NCBI GenBank assembly: GCA_910586635.1
Contig: CAJUJA010000062.1
Span: forward strand, 1 to 5,931
Origin: an uncultured Bacilli bacterium
GTDB lineage: Bacteria > Bacillota_I > Bacilli_A > RF39 > UBA660
DNA: 5,931 bases
Direction of reading: 5' to 3'
In this document: positions 1 through 5,900 of the stretch, piece by piece
How positions within the stretch are numbered: position 1 is the first letter of the stretch
How the letters are laid out: every line of letters starts with the position of its first letter
The notes under the pieces: model-generated
Database searches by the model: none
Seen by the model: the letters and a program-made list of their open reading frames with translations, nothing else
Told to the model about the DNA's origin: nothing
Translations under genes and position numbers: made by a program

Positions 1-29
1 TGGAGTTCAGACGTGTGCTCTTCCGATCT
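1..29. other. Illumina TruSeq adapter remnant (artefact)
   Basis: The first 29 bases match the well-known Illumina TruSeq read-2/index adapter, including its core AGACGTGTGCTCTTCCGATC at 9-28 and the terminal T at 29. The G+C-rich composition contrasts sharply with the AT-rich DNA that follows. This is untrimmed library adapter assembled onto the contig end, not genomic sequence. The biological sequence starts at about base 30. Confidence 0.97.
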
Positions 30-32
30 AAA

Positions 33-1199
33 TCAATTATTTTCATCATCTATTCCCTTTGTATCATGTAATTCTTCTGCATTAGGATTACCTTCCAAAT
101 ATGCTTTAGTTAATCTATATTTATATAATGTTTTATCCTTAATGACTAAGAAGAAACTCTTTTCACCTGGTATTGCTTCAAAGAATATAATGGATGTTCT
201 ATTATTTTCAGCCGCATCTACTAATTCTGTAAAACTACTTACTGGTATTACTCTTTCAAACTGCTCCTCACTAATATTGTCCGTGGCATTAACAATTAAT
301 CGATCATAATCTCTTAAAAACTTATGTAGTGTTAACACATAAATATTTTTTCTTCTATATTTTACTATTAAACTCATTGATATAATCAACCCAGTTAGTG
401 CCATTAATAGTATTATGATTCCTGGAATAAAGAGAATAACATTCGTAATAATGGGTCCAGATGATGTAAATAATCCTCCCTTATTGTTAATCTTATCTGA
501 TGCAATATTAATATCAATAGTCTGTTCTGATAAGGGAATATCAATCTGTAATTTACTTTTGTGATTTAATCTTTTTTCTGCAATATCACTCTTTCCTTTT
601 ACATCAATATTCATTGTAACAACTAATTTACTACTTGCACTAATACCATAATCTTTCTTATAAGAGTTAACATAATTATTATACTCATCGTAGTCTATAT
701 CGATATCCTCATTAATAACTAGATTATTTGAATTTAATTTCTCCGTTTTTGGGCTTAGTAGATGATACGTTTTTGTATACAATACTTTGGATGAATCATT
801 AGTATCATAAATTACTAAATCCCCTGTAATATTATAGGTATATTGATAGTCTATATTTTTTTCAGAATGTATTTCATAGTTGAACTTTGTATTAACACTA
901 CTAATTAGACTTGCAACATATTGCATACCACTATCCAAGTATTTTGTATCATAATAACTATTATTCTTTAGATATACCTTATAATCTGCATTTCCTAGTT
1001 CATGATATCCAACATTTGCTGCTTTACCGTTAAATTCAATAGAATGATTGAGTAATACACACGAAACGATGAAAAAGAATATACATGGTATAATAAGTAA
1101 CTTTAATACAGCTCCTTTTTTCAGTATTTTCTTTTTATTCACTGCTTTTATTTTATAGGCCTTATCTTTACTTCTATATTGGAAACCCTTCTTATTCAC
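33..1199 (-). CDS. DUF5305-like membrane protein of the SipW/TasA-like module
   Basis: This is a 388-residue protein with a basic N-terminal tail (residues 1-30), one membrane helix (about 31-50), a roughly 200-residue predicted extracellular beta-rich region (51-247), a second membrane helix (about 249-279) and a cytoplasmic C-terminal domain (280-388). The C-terminal part, with the LRDYDRLIV motif (295-303), the VSSFTELVDAAE motif (320-331) and the FFLVIKDKTLYKYR stretch (349-362), matches my recollection of DUF5305 proteins, known from archaea and Bacillota and often beside signal peptidases. The molecular function is unknown. The start is GTG at 1199, one base after the upstream peptidase stop, with a GGAGGG ribosome binding site at the right spacing, so translation is probably coupled. 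The TGA stop (33-35) lies just beyond the adapter, so the C-terminus is probably genuine. The family call is from memory. The two-helix topology and operon position are seen directly. Confidence 0.8.
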   Translation of the reverse strand: MNKKGFQYRSKDKAYKIKAVNKKKILKKGAVLKLLIIPCIFFFIVSCVLLNHSIEFNGKAANVGYHELGNADYKVYLKNNSYYDTKYLDSGMQYVASLISSVNTKFNYEIHSEKNIDYQYTYNITGDLVIYDTNDSSKVLYTKTYHLLSPKTEKLNSNNLVINEDIDIDYDEYNNYVNSYKKDYGISASSKLVVTMNIDVKGKSDIAEKRLNHKSKLQIDIPLSEQTIDINIASDKINNKGGLFTSSGPIITNVILFIPGIIILLMALTGLIISMSLIVKYRRKNIYVLTLHKFLRDYDRLIVNATDNISEEQFERVIPVSSFTELVDAAENNRTSIIFFEAIPGEKSFFLVIKDKTLYKYRLTKAYLEGNPNAEELHDTKGIDDENN

Positions 1200-1200
1200 A

Positions 1201-2340
1201 TTATCCCTCCACTAACTTTCTTAACCAAACACTAGGATATCCCATCATCGGAATTTTTAATTTTGTCACTCCTACAATATCCTTATTAGTAACCGTCCAA
1301 GTATCTATTTCTTGTCCTTTCCTATCACCCTTTGTTAAAATATAACACTTTCCATTTTTCCTACTTATTTTTACAATTCTATGAGTATAAATAGTATCCT
1401 TTATTTTAAAAACCAACACCTGTCCCTCTTTCAACCTACCTGTTCTTTTCCTATATGTTTTATCAATTAAAATCATATCACCTATTTTTAAAGTAGGATC
1501 CATAGAACCACTTCCTATAACTGCCACAGTATAAGAAAATAAATTACTATAAAGAGCAATAGTAATAACCGTAAAAACAAAAATAATTCCCGTTATTACT
1601 TTTAGTGTAGTTGATTTATTTCTAAAATCTTTTATGGTAATTTTTTTAAATCTAAGATAGATAAGCATACCCACAAATATTGGTAATAATATTGATAGTA
1701 TGGATTCTAGATATATTGATAAATTAGGAAATATTGGGATAACATATAAATGTATATTGGTAATTAATTGATAAAGCATACATACTCTATATCCATATTT
1801 ATAGGTAAAAAATGACAACATAATATTTCTAAAAATACTTGGAAATATGATTAGTGTAATTAGTTCTATTATTTTAGACTTATCGTCAAAACTATATAAA
1901 TAAATATTTAATGATATATCAACTAATATAAATAGCAAAATAGAAAAAGCAATAATTATCTTTTTCTTTTCACCTTTTTTACAAATATGATACCTACATA
2001 ACTCCTGAATAATAATTAACACAATAATGGGAAATATATTTTTAATAATACTTATAATACTTAAACTATAGGAATTTCTCACATACCCAGTAAAAATACC
2101 AATTCCATACATTATAGTCAAATATGAAATTGTATCAATTATCATATTTCTAATAATATCCTTTTTATGTAATATTTTTTCTTGCTCAAAACTAGAAATG
2201 AATAAAGATATACTAAATATACATAATAAGAAAATTATTATAATATAAGGATTAGATACTTTAATACAAAATATATTTAAAAGCAGAAGAAAAATCGATA
2301 ATATTTCTAATATAGTTAATCTAATTTCCGTTTTTTTCAT
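1201..2340 (-). CDS. Signal peptidase I, SipW/ER-type (Ser-His), with a polytopic N-terminal domain
   Basis: This is a membrane protease predicted to remove signal peptides from exported proteins, most likely the TasA-like protein encoded just upstream. The last 130 residues hold the catalytic domain. GSGSMDPTLKIGDMILI (276-292) carries the nucleophile Ser279. YTHRIV (318-323) carries His320, which in SipW and ER-type enzymes replaces the lysine of the classical bacterial enzyme. TKGDRKGQEID (336-346) and IPMMGYP (363-369) fit the later conserved boxes. Residues 1-240 are about seven or eight hydrophobic segments, and one more helix at 247-268 leads into the catalytic domain. At 379 residues it is about twice the length of SipW (about 190). 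The role of the extra membrane domain is unknown. Start: ATG at 2340 with AGGTG at 2346-2350. The stop overlaps the binding site of the next gene. The coding sequence is extremely AT-rich. I am confident in the peptidase domain and less so in substrate assignment. Confidence 0.92.
   Translation of the reverse strand: MKKTEIRLTILEILSIFLLLLNIFCIKVSNPYIIIIFLLCIFSISLFISSFEQEKILHKKDIIRNMIIDTISYLTIMYGIGIFTGYVRNSYSLSIISIIKNIFPIIVLIIIQELCRYHICKKGEKKKIIIAFSILLFILVDISLNIYLYSFDDKSKIIELITLIIFPSIFRNIMLSFFTYKYGYRVCMLYQLITNIHLYVIPIFPNLSIYLESILSILLPIFVGMLIYLRFKKITIKDFRNKSTTLKVITGIIFVFTVITIALYSNLFSYTVAVIGSGSMDPTLKIGDMILIDKTYRKRTGRLKEGQVLVFKIKDTIYTHRIVKISRKNGKCYILTKGDRKGQEIDTWTVTNKDIVGVTKLKIPMMGYPSVWLRKLVEG
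1204..1210 (-). promoter_or_regulatory. Ribosome binding site fixing the GTG start of the DUF5305-like gene
   Basis: The minus strand reads GGAGGGATAATGTG here: a strong Shine-Dalgarno core followed six bases later by GTG. It sits inside the last codons of the signal peptidase gene. No in-frame ATG with a comparable site is nearby, so it supports GTG as the true start and implies coupled translation. Confidence 0.8.
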
Positions 2341-2448
2341 TTATGCACCTACTTTTAATAACCCTAAAATAAAAAGTGTAATTATTAATAGATTAATATG
2401 TACAAGATTTCCCACATTATCCATAACACTTTTATATCCCATAAGCAT
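2341..2448 (-). CDS. Possible small single-helix membrane peptide (35 residues)
   Basis: A small open frame fills most of the 122-base spacer between the TasA-like gene and the signal peptidase gene. It starts at ATG 2448 (alternatives ATG 2442 and 2424) and ends at TAA directly abutting the peptidase ATG (TAAATG). It would encode a short polar N-terminus followed by one hydrophobic helix (NLLIITLFILGLL) and a KVGA tail. The peptidase ribosome binding site lies within its last codons, an arrangement typical of coupled genes. Against it: no clear Shine-Dalgarno precedes any of its ATGs, and hydrophobic frames arise readily by chance in AT-rich DNA. I do not recognise it. It may be an untranslated spacer instead. 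Confidence 0.3.
   Translation of the reverse strand: MLMGYKSVMDNVGNLVHINLLIITLFILGLLKVGA
2372..2433. repeat. Long-range inverted repeat in the substrate-peptidase spacer
   Basis: AAAAGTGT at 2372-2379 is the exact inverse complement of ACACTTTT at 2426-2433. In the minus-strand transcript this could form an 8-base-pair stem around a 46-base loop. The loop itself holds a smaller A/T hairpin (TATTAAT, then ATTAATA). The downstream arm runs into a U-rich stretch. It could act as a weak terminator or RNA-processing site that lowers peptidase expression relative to its substrate. The stem is A/T-rich and the loop long, so chance is a real possibility. Confidence 0.3.
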
Positions 2449-2462
2449 CCAATATCTAGAGA

Positions 2463-3053
2463 CTATGATTGACTATATACAATTATTATCGATAGATTAC
2501 TAATTGCAACATCATTTTTTGGTAATTGTTCAGGAGTAACACCATTGGAATATCTCAACGTAAGTACCATTGATTTTGTTTCACCCTTATTTAACGTGTC
2601 ATCCATTTCTACATCGGTTCCATCATCATACGTTAATGTATACGTAATATTACTGCATACATTATTACCATCTGCTATAGCAGTTTCTCCTGCCCCTGTA
2701 CAAACTGGCGTTGGGATCGTAATACTAGATACTTTCGCATCAAATGACCCCTCATTTACAACGTCAAACTTGTAAGTAACAGTATCCCCAGGATTTGTTA
2801 ATGATACGGAATAATCTCCTATTTTAGTATCCTCCTCATTGATAGTTGGTGCAGTTATTTCCCTTGCTGTACCAGTCGTTTCGACTGCTGCTAAATTAGA
2901 AAATTTAATTTTCCACGAAGAAGCAGTCACTTTAGCATTACCATTAATATTCAACTGTCTTGAAAAAGCAGCATATGCAATTCCCACAGCTGTTATTGCA
3001 GCAATAGCAGCAATAACAACAGTAAATATGATAGTATTTCTTTTTTCTTTCAT
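2463..3053 (-). CDS. TasA/camelysin-like secreted protein with SipW-type signal peptide
   Basis: This is a 196-residue exported protein, probably the substrate of the signal peptidase downstream. Residues 1-9 are polar and basic (MKEKRNTII), 10-28 form a hydrophobic core rich in Ala and Ile, and AYA-AFS gives a likely cleavage after Ala28. The following LNINGNAKVTASSWKIKFSNL segment (residues 34-54) resembles the start of mature SipW-dependent proteins in Bacillota. The mature part is about 168 residues, predicted beta-rich, with only two cysteines (118 and 133) that could form a disulfide. There is no LPXTG motif and no C-terminal membrane anchor, so it is either released or assembled into a polymer. 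Start: ATG at 3053 with an AGGGA site (3058-3062) and a promoter 27 bases upstream. G+C is clearly higher than in the peptidase gene (about 42% against 20% in one sampled 60-base line of each), which may reflect codon selection for high expression. Fibre formation is inferred from TasA, not seen. Confidence 0.82.
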   Translation of the reverse strand: MKEKRNTIIFTVVIAAIAAITAVGIAYAAFSRQLNINGNAKVTASSWKIKFSNLAAVETTGTAREITAPTINEEDTKIGDYSVSLTNPGDTVTYKFDVVNEGSFDAKVSSITIPTPVCTGAGETAIADGNNVCSNITYTLTYDDGTDVEMDDTLNKGETKSMVLTLRYSNGVTPEQLPKNDVAISNLSIIIVYSQS

Positions 3054-3079
3054 AATATCCCTACTTTCCTATATTTTAT

Positions 3080-3108
3080 ATTATATCCTAAAAAACATTA
3101 CTTTACAA
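3080..3108 (-). promoter_or_regulatory. Sigma-A-type promoter of the secretion module
   Basis: On the minus strand a TTGTAA -35 box (3103-3108) is separated by exactly 17 bases from a perfect TATAAT -10 box (3080-3085). The expected transcript start is near 3073, giving a leader of about 20 bases that contains the ribosome binding site of the TasA-like gene. The -35 box overlaps a short direct repeat (AGTTGT twice in tandem), a possible but unproven regulator contact. It probably drives the TasA-like, peptidase and DUF5305-like genes together. Confidence 0.75.
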
Positions 3109-3251
3109 CTACAACTTTTTAAGTCCTAATATCAATACCCATGACTTATAGCATTCAATGATTTATTATGGATTGATAATAATTATTAATGACTTTCTTT
3201 AAATAGCTACACCTTAAAAAAATTAATATTTACCCATAACCTAGGACCCTT

Positions 3252-3271
3252 TTAAAGTTTCAAAACTTTAA
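3252..3271. repeat. Near-perfect palindrome, possible operator or weak terminator
   Basis: TTAAAGTTT, a CA centre, then AAACTTTAA form a 9-base-pair inverted repeat with almost no loop, just beside a CCTAGG palindrome (3240-3245). It lies about 92 bases downstream of the tsaD stop and about 144 bases upstream of the promoter of the TasA-like gene. The symmetry suits a dimeric DNA-binding protein better than an RNA hairpin, although a hairpin with a four-base loop is possible. No regulator gene is in the window. Confidence 0.4.
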
Positions 3272-3363
3272 TCCCTAATAATATCTTTTCTTGTTTTCTC
3301 AAAATGAGAATCCTATTTCAATCACCCCATTTAACAAAATACATCTATTATTTATATAAAAGA

Positions 3364-4368
3364 CTAGTTCAATTTATCATTCGACTTTGAATTCAATGAT
3401 AAATCTGCTACCCTTCCCAATCGATATGCATAATAACCTGCAGCTGCTATCATAGTAGCATTATCTGTACAATACTTCATAGAAGGTATGGTAACATTTA
3501 AATCCAACTCTTTTTGTAGCTTTTTTACCGCTTCTCGTAACCCTGTACTTGCTGCCACCCCTCCAGCTATTATTAAGTTTTTAATATTATTTTCAATTAA
3601 TGCTTTCCTTGTTTTTAATATAAGGGACTCCACGGCTACTTGCTGAAAAGATGCTGCTAAATCTTCCTTATTTATAGATTCCTTCCTCTGAACCAAGTTA
3701 TGATTAAGATTAATAACTGCACTTTTTAAACCACTAAATGAAAAATTATAGGAATCGTCCCGTAAAGGAATGGGTAGCTTATAGTTTGGTTTTCCTCTAA
3801 GGGCTAATTGATCTATTTTAGGACCACCTGGATATTCTAGCCCTATTACCCTGGCTACTTTATCATAACATTCGCCAATGGCATCATCTAATGTTCCACC
3901 TAGTTTTTCAAATTTATAATGATCCTTCATTAAAATAAGCTCTGTATGTCCACCACTTACTACCAGTGCTAACAATGGAAACTCCATCTTTTTTTCTATA
4001 CTATTAGCATATATATGTCCTGCAATATGATGAACTGGTATTAATGGCTTATTATAAATAAACGATAAAGTTTTAGCAGCTTCTAAACCTACCAATAAAG
4101 AGCCGATTAGACCTGGTCCATAAGTAATTGCAATTGCAGCTATTTCTTCCATAACCATATTTGCTTTTCTTAGACACTCCTCAATTACAATTGTGATATT
4201 CTTAACATGATGACGACTAGCTATTTCAGGAACAACCCCACCGTAATCTTTATGAATATCTATTTGGGAAGAAATAACAGTAGATATATCAATAGTTCCA
4301 TTCTTTACAATGGAACAACTGGTTTCATCACAACTACTTTCTATTCCCAATATATATATATCTTTCAT
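3364..4368 (-). CDS. tsaD: tRNA N6-adenosine threonylcarbamoyltransferase TsaD
   Basis: TsaD is the catalytic subunit that transfers the threonylcarbamoyl group to A37 of ANN-decoding tRNAs in the cytoplasm, working with TsaB and TsaE. Motifs counted from the ATG: the N-terminal GIESSCDETS (8-17), metal-ligand histidines in HHIAGH (His114 and His118), VVSGGHTEL (136-144), SFSGLKSAV (210-218), the GGVAAS box (269-274) and DNATMIAAAGYYAY (302-315), with Asp302 as the third metal ligand. The usual Asn of the GGVxxN box is Ser here. At 334 residues it has normal family length. I chose ATG at 4368 because AGAGAGGT sits just upstream. A GTG five codons earlier (4383) would also keep the frame but has only a weak site and would contain that ribosome binding site. 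It is the last gene of its operon, 36 bases after the rimI stop. Confidence 0.97.
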   Translation of the reverse strand: MKDIYILGIESSCDETSCSIVKNGTIDISTVISSQIDIHKDYGGVVPEIASRHHVKNITIVIEECLRKANMVMEEIAAIAITYGPGLIGSLLVGLEAAKTLSFIYNKPLIPVHHIAGHIYANSIEKKMEFPLLALVVSGGHTELILMKDHYKFEKLGGTLDDAIGECYDKVARVIGLEYPGGPKIDQLALRGKPNYKLPIPLRDDSYNFSFSGLKSAVINLNHNLVQRKESINKEDLAASFQQVAVESLILKTRKALIENNIKNLIIAGGVAASTGLREAVKKLQKELDLNVTIPSMKYCTDNATMIAAAGYYAYRLGRVADLSLNSKSNDKLN

Positions 4369-4371
4369 AAT

Positions 4372-4379
4372 ACCTCTCT
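4372..4379 (-). promoter_or_regulatory. Ribosome binding site deciding the tsaD start
   Basis: The minus strand reads AGAGAGGT and then, after three bases, ATG at 4368. This is the best Shine-Dalgarno in the rimI-tsaD gap and favours the ATG over the in-frame GTG at 4383, which is preceded only by AGAAA. Confidence 0.7.
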
Positions 4380-4404
4380 TCACTTTCTAGTTATTATCAA
4401 AAAC

Positions 4405-4821
4405 TTAACTATAGAAAGAACAACTATCTACTCTTCTTTCCATTAAAATACCATCGGTTCCTTGATAATATCCCTTCCTAACGGCCTTCTTTTGAAATTG
4501 AAATTTTTCATATAGATTTACTGCCTCAAAATTATCCTCTCTTACTTCTAAAGTAATATTTTTATTCACCATGTTGATTAAATAGTCCATCAATTTACTA
4601 GCAATTCCACAATTCCTATTAGCACTCTGTACCTCTAATTGGTTTATCTCAACTCTTTCATAGATTTCACTATAGTAAAGATACCCCACTATTTTATTTT
4701 CCTTTATATAACCTAACAATTTAGCAAATGGATTACTTCTAAGCTCTTTCAATATTTCATCCTTAGAAAAAAGAAATCCATCAAAACACTTTAAATCGTT
4801 TTCAGTTAAGCTGACAATCAA
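4405..4821 (-). CDS. rimI: RimI-like GNAT N-acetyltransferase (ribosomal protein S18 N-terminal acetylation)
   Basis: This is a 138-residue GNAT-fold enzyme using acetyl-CoA. In characterised relatives the target is the N-terminal alanine of ribosomal protein S18, although family members can act on other N-termini. The acetyl-CoA-binding box is NRNCGIASKLMDYL (68-81). The diagnostic RimI C-terminal block is LEVREDNFEAVNLYEKFQFQ (95-114), followed by RKGYY (119-123) and ILMERRV (129-135). The usual LGF before the last strands is FQF here, a mild deviation. The start appears to be TTG at 4821, one base after the tsaB stop. No in-frame ATG exists until deep inside the domain, and the N-terminal MIVSLTENDL fits the family start. 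It lies between tsaB and tsaD, as in Bacillus. Substrate identity is inferred from family and context. Confidence 0.92.
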   Translation of the reverse strand: MIVSLTENDLKCFDGFLFSKDEILKELRSNPFAKLLGYIKENKIVGYLYYSEIYERVEINQLEVQSANRNCGIASKLMDYLINMVNKNITLEVREDNFEAVNLYEKFQFQKKAVRKGYYQGTDGILMERRVDSCSFYS

Positions 4822-4822
4822 A

Positions 4823-5446
4823 CTATATTCTACTTTCTTCTGCCTCAGTTAACTTTAAATATTCTGGATTAACTGAATGGGGATTATCTGGCAGTCTTTG
4901 ACAAAATTTGTTTACTATCGTTCCAATATCTGGGTTATATTTACACTTTTCTCCACTTAATTCAATCTCATTATTCGTTATAAAAGTATAATTATCAAAT
5001 TTATTTAAACGAGACATCAAGTCAGATAACAAAATGTACTGAGGCTTCAAAAGAACATTATCATTATTATAAATAGTAGCATATACATAACCTCTTCTAG
5101 CATCTATTACAGGGACTTTTATAGACGCAGAAACAGAAAAAGAAACAGACATAGCCTCCAAACCATTAATAGAAATAATTGGAATATTAAGGCTCCATGC
5201 ATATACCTTAGCAATTGTAATTCCAATACGAACCCCAGTAAAAGAGCCCGGTCCATTTACTACTATAATCTTATCAATATCATTAGGTCTCAAACTACAT
5301 TCTTCAAACATAGAGGCAATTTTAGGTAAGGCAAGTCGTGACAAATTTAACGATAAATTCTCTTTTACCTCTGAAATTAAATGTTCATCTTCAACAATAC
5401 CTGTATATAGATAACTACTGGATGTATCTATATATAAGATTCTCAT
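4823..5446 (-). CDS. tsaB: tRNA threonylcarbamoyladenosine biosynthesis protein TsaB
   Basis: TsaB is a catalytically inactive TsaD paralogue that dimerises with TsaD and supports t6A synthesis. Diagnostic features are the N-terminal ILYIDTSSSYLYTGI (3-17), the central GPGSFTGVRIG (65-75), DARRGYVYA (115-123) and the C-terminal VNPEYLKLTEAE (192-203). At 207 residues it is slightly shorter than the usual 220-240, mainly in the second half. The ATG overlaps the tsaE stop by four bases (ATGA). A GAGG ribosome binding site lies inside the end of tsaE, so translation of the two is probably coupled. Confidence 0.95.
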   Translation of the reverse strand: MRILYIDTSSSYLYTGIVEDEHLISEVKENLSLNLSRLALPKIASMFEECSLRPNDIDKIIVVNGPGSFTGVRIGITIAKVYAWSLNIPIISINGLEAMSVSFSVSASIKVPVIDARRGYVYATIYNNDNVLLKPQYILLSDLMSRLNKFDNYTFITNNEIELSGEKCKYNPDIGTIVNKFCQRLPDNPHSVNPEYLKLTEAEESRI

Positions 5447-5895
5447 AAAACTGCCTCACAAATTTCCTCATATTTTTTACCATGAGGAATTAAGGTAATA
5501 CTTCTAGTATCTTCATTAATTACTCTAATTTTAATATCCAATCTTTTTTCAGGCAAATAATCGATAATTGTATCACTCCATTCAATAATAGTGATACCCT
5601 TTTTTTTATAATATTCCTCAATCCCTAATTCATCTACTTTTCCATCTAGACGATAAACATCCATATGATATAATGGCAATTCACCACTAGTATACTCTTT
5701 AATAATATTAAAAGTTGGAGAAGTAATATCTTCATCAATTTCTAATGCTTTCGCAAAACCTTTAGCAAATACTGTCTTCCCACTTCCTAAATCTCCCTCT
5801 AAACATATTACCATATTAGGAAATTTTTCAGATTCAATATTTTGAGCAAGCTCTATTGTTTCATTTTCTGAATAAGTCGTAATCTTATAATTCAT
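5443..5895 (-). CDS. tsaE: tRNA threonylcarbamoyladenosine biosynthesis ATPase TsaE
   Basis: TsaE is a small P-loop ATPase that binds the TsaB-TsaD complex and enables turnover in t6A synthesis. The Walker A loop is EGDLGSGKTVF (33-43). The switch-like TSPTFNIIKEY (58-68), the conserved YHMDVYRLDG (76-85) with Asp79 and Arg82, and IIEWSD (103-108) complete the nucleotide site. At 150 residues it matches the family length. The start is ATG at 5895, preceded by a near-perfect AAAGGTGAT ribosome binding site (5901-5909). It is the first visible gene of the t6A operon, though genes further upstream would be off the contig. Confidence 0.96.
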   Translation of the reverse strand: MNYKITTYSENETIELAQNIESEKFPNMVICLEGDLGSGKTVFAKGFAKALEIDEDITSPTFNIIKEYTSGELPLYHMDVYRLDGKVDELGIEEYYKKKGITIIEWSDTIIDYLPEKRLDIKIRVINEDTRSITLIPHGKKYEEICEAVL

Positions 5896-5900
5896 ATTCT

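Larger units (their letters stand above)
3054..3363. other. Intergenic region between tsaD and the secretion module
   Basis: This 310-base AT-rich stretch has no convincing gene on either strand. It holds the promoter of the TasA-like gene near its left end. It also holds three small inverted repeats: TTAAAGTTT/AAACTTTAA (3252-3271), TTATTAT/ATAATAA (3163-3182, six-base loop) and TTCTCA/TGAGAA (3296-3310, three-base loop). None is G+C-rich and followed by a clear U tract in the tsaD direction, so no confident terminator for the t6A operon can be named. I recognise no riboswitch, tRNA or other structured RNA. Confidence 0.6.

Noticed and set aside
13..309. Plus-strand open frame starting inside the first 29 bases
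   Set aside because: Its start lies in the adapter and the rest is antisense to the DUF5305-like gene. It has no ribosome binding site or recognisable domain.
1990..2010. Possible CPBP-type intramembrane protease motif in the peptidase N-terminal domain (QELCRYH)
   Set aside because: The family motif is EExxxR. Here the first Glu is Gln, the Arg spacing is wrong, and no matching downstream histidine motifs could be assigned.
2545..3129. Plus-strand open frames opposite the TasA-like gene
   Set aside because: They are shadows produced by the codon composition of the real gene. They lack family resemblance and would run against its promoter.
3163..3182. TTATTAT/ATAATAA hairpin as a regulatory RNA element
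   Set aside because: The stem is entirely A/T, 7 base pairs long, in a very AT-rich stretch. It is expected by chance and would be unstable.
3296..3310. TTCTCA/TGAGAA hairpin as the tsaD terminator
   Set aside because: The stem is only 6 base pairs and no U tract follows it in the direction of tsaD transcription.
4207..4446. Plus-strand open frame over the tsaD start and rimI end
   Set aside because: It is antisense to conserved coding sequence, of low complexity, and has no ribosome binding site or domain.
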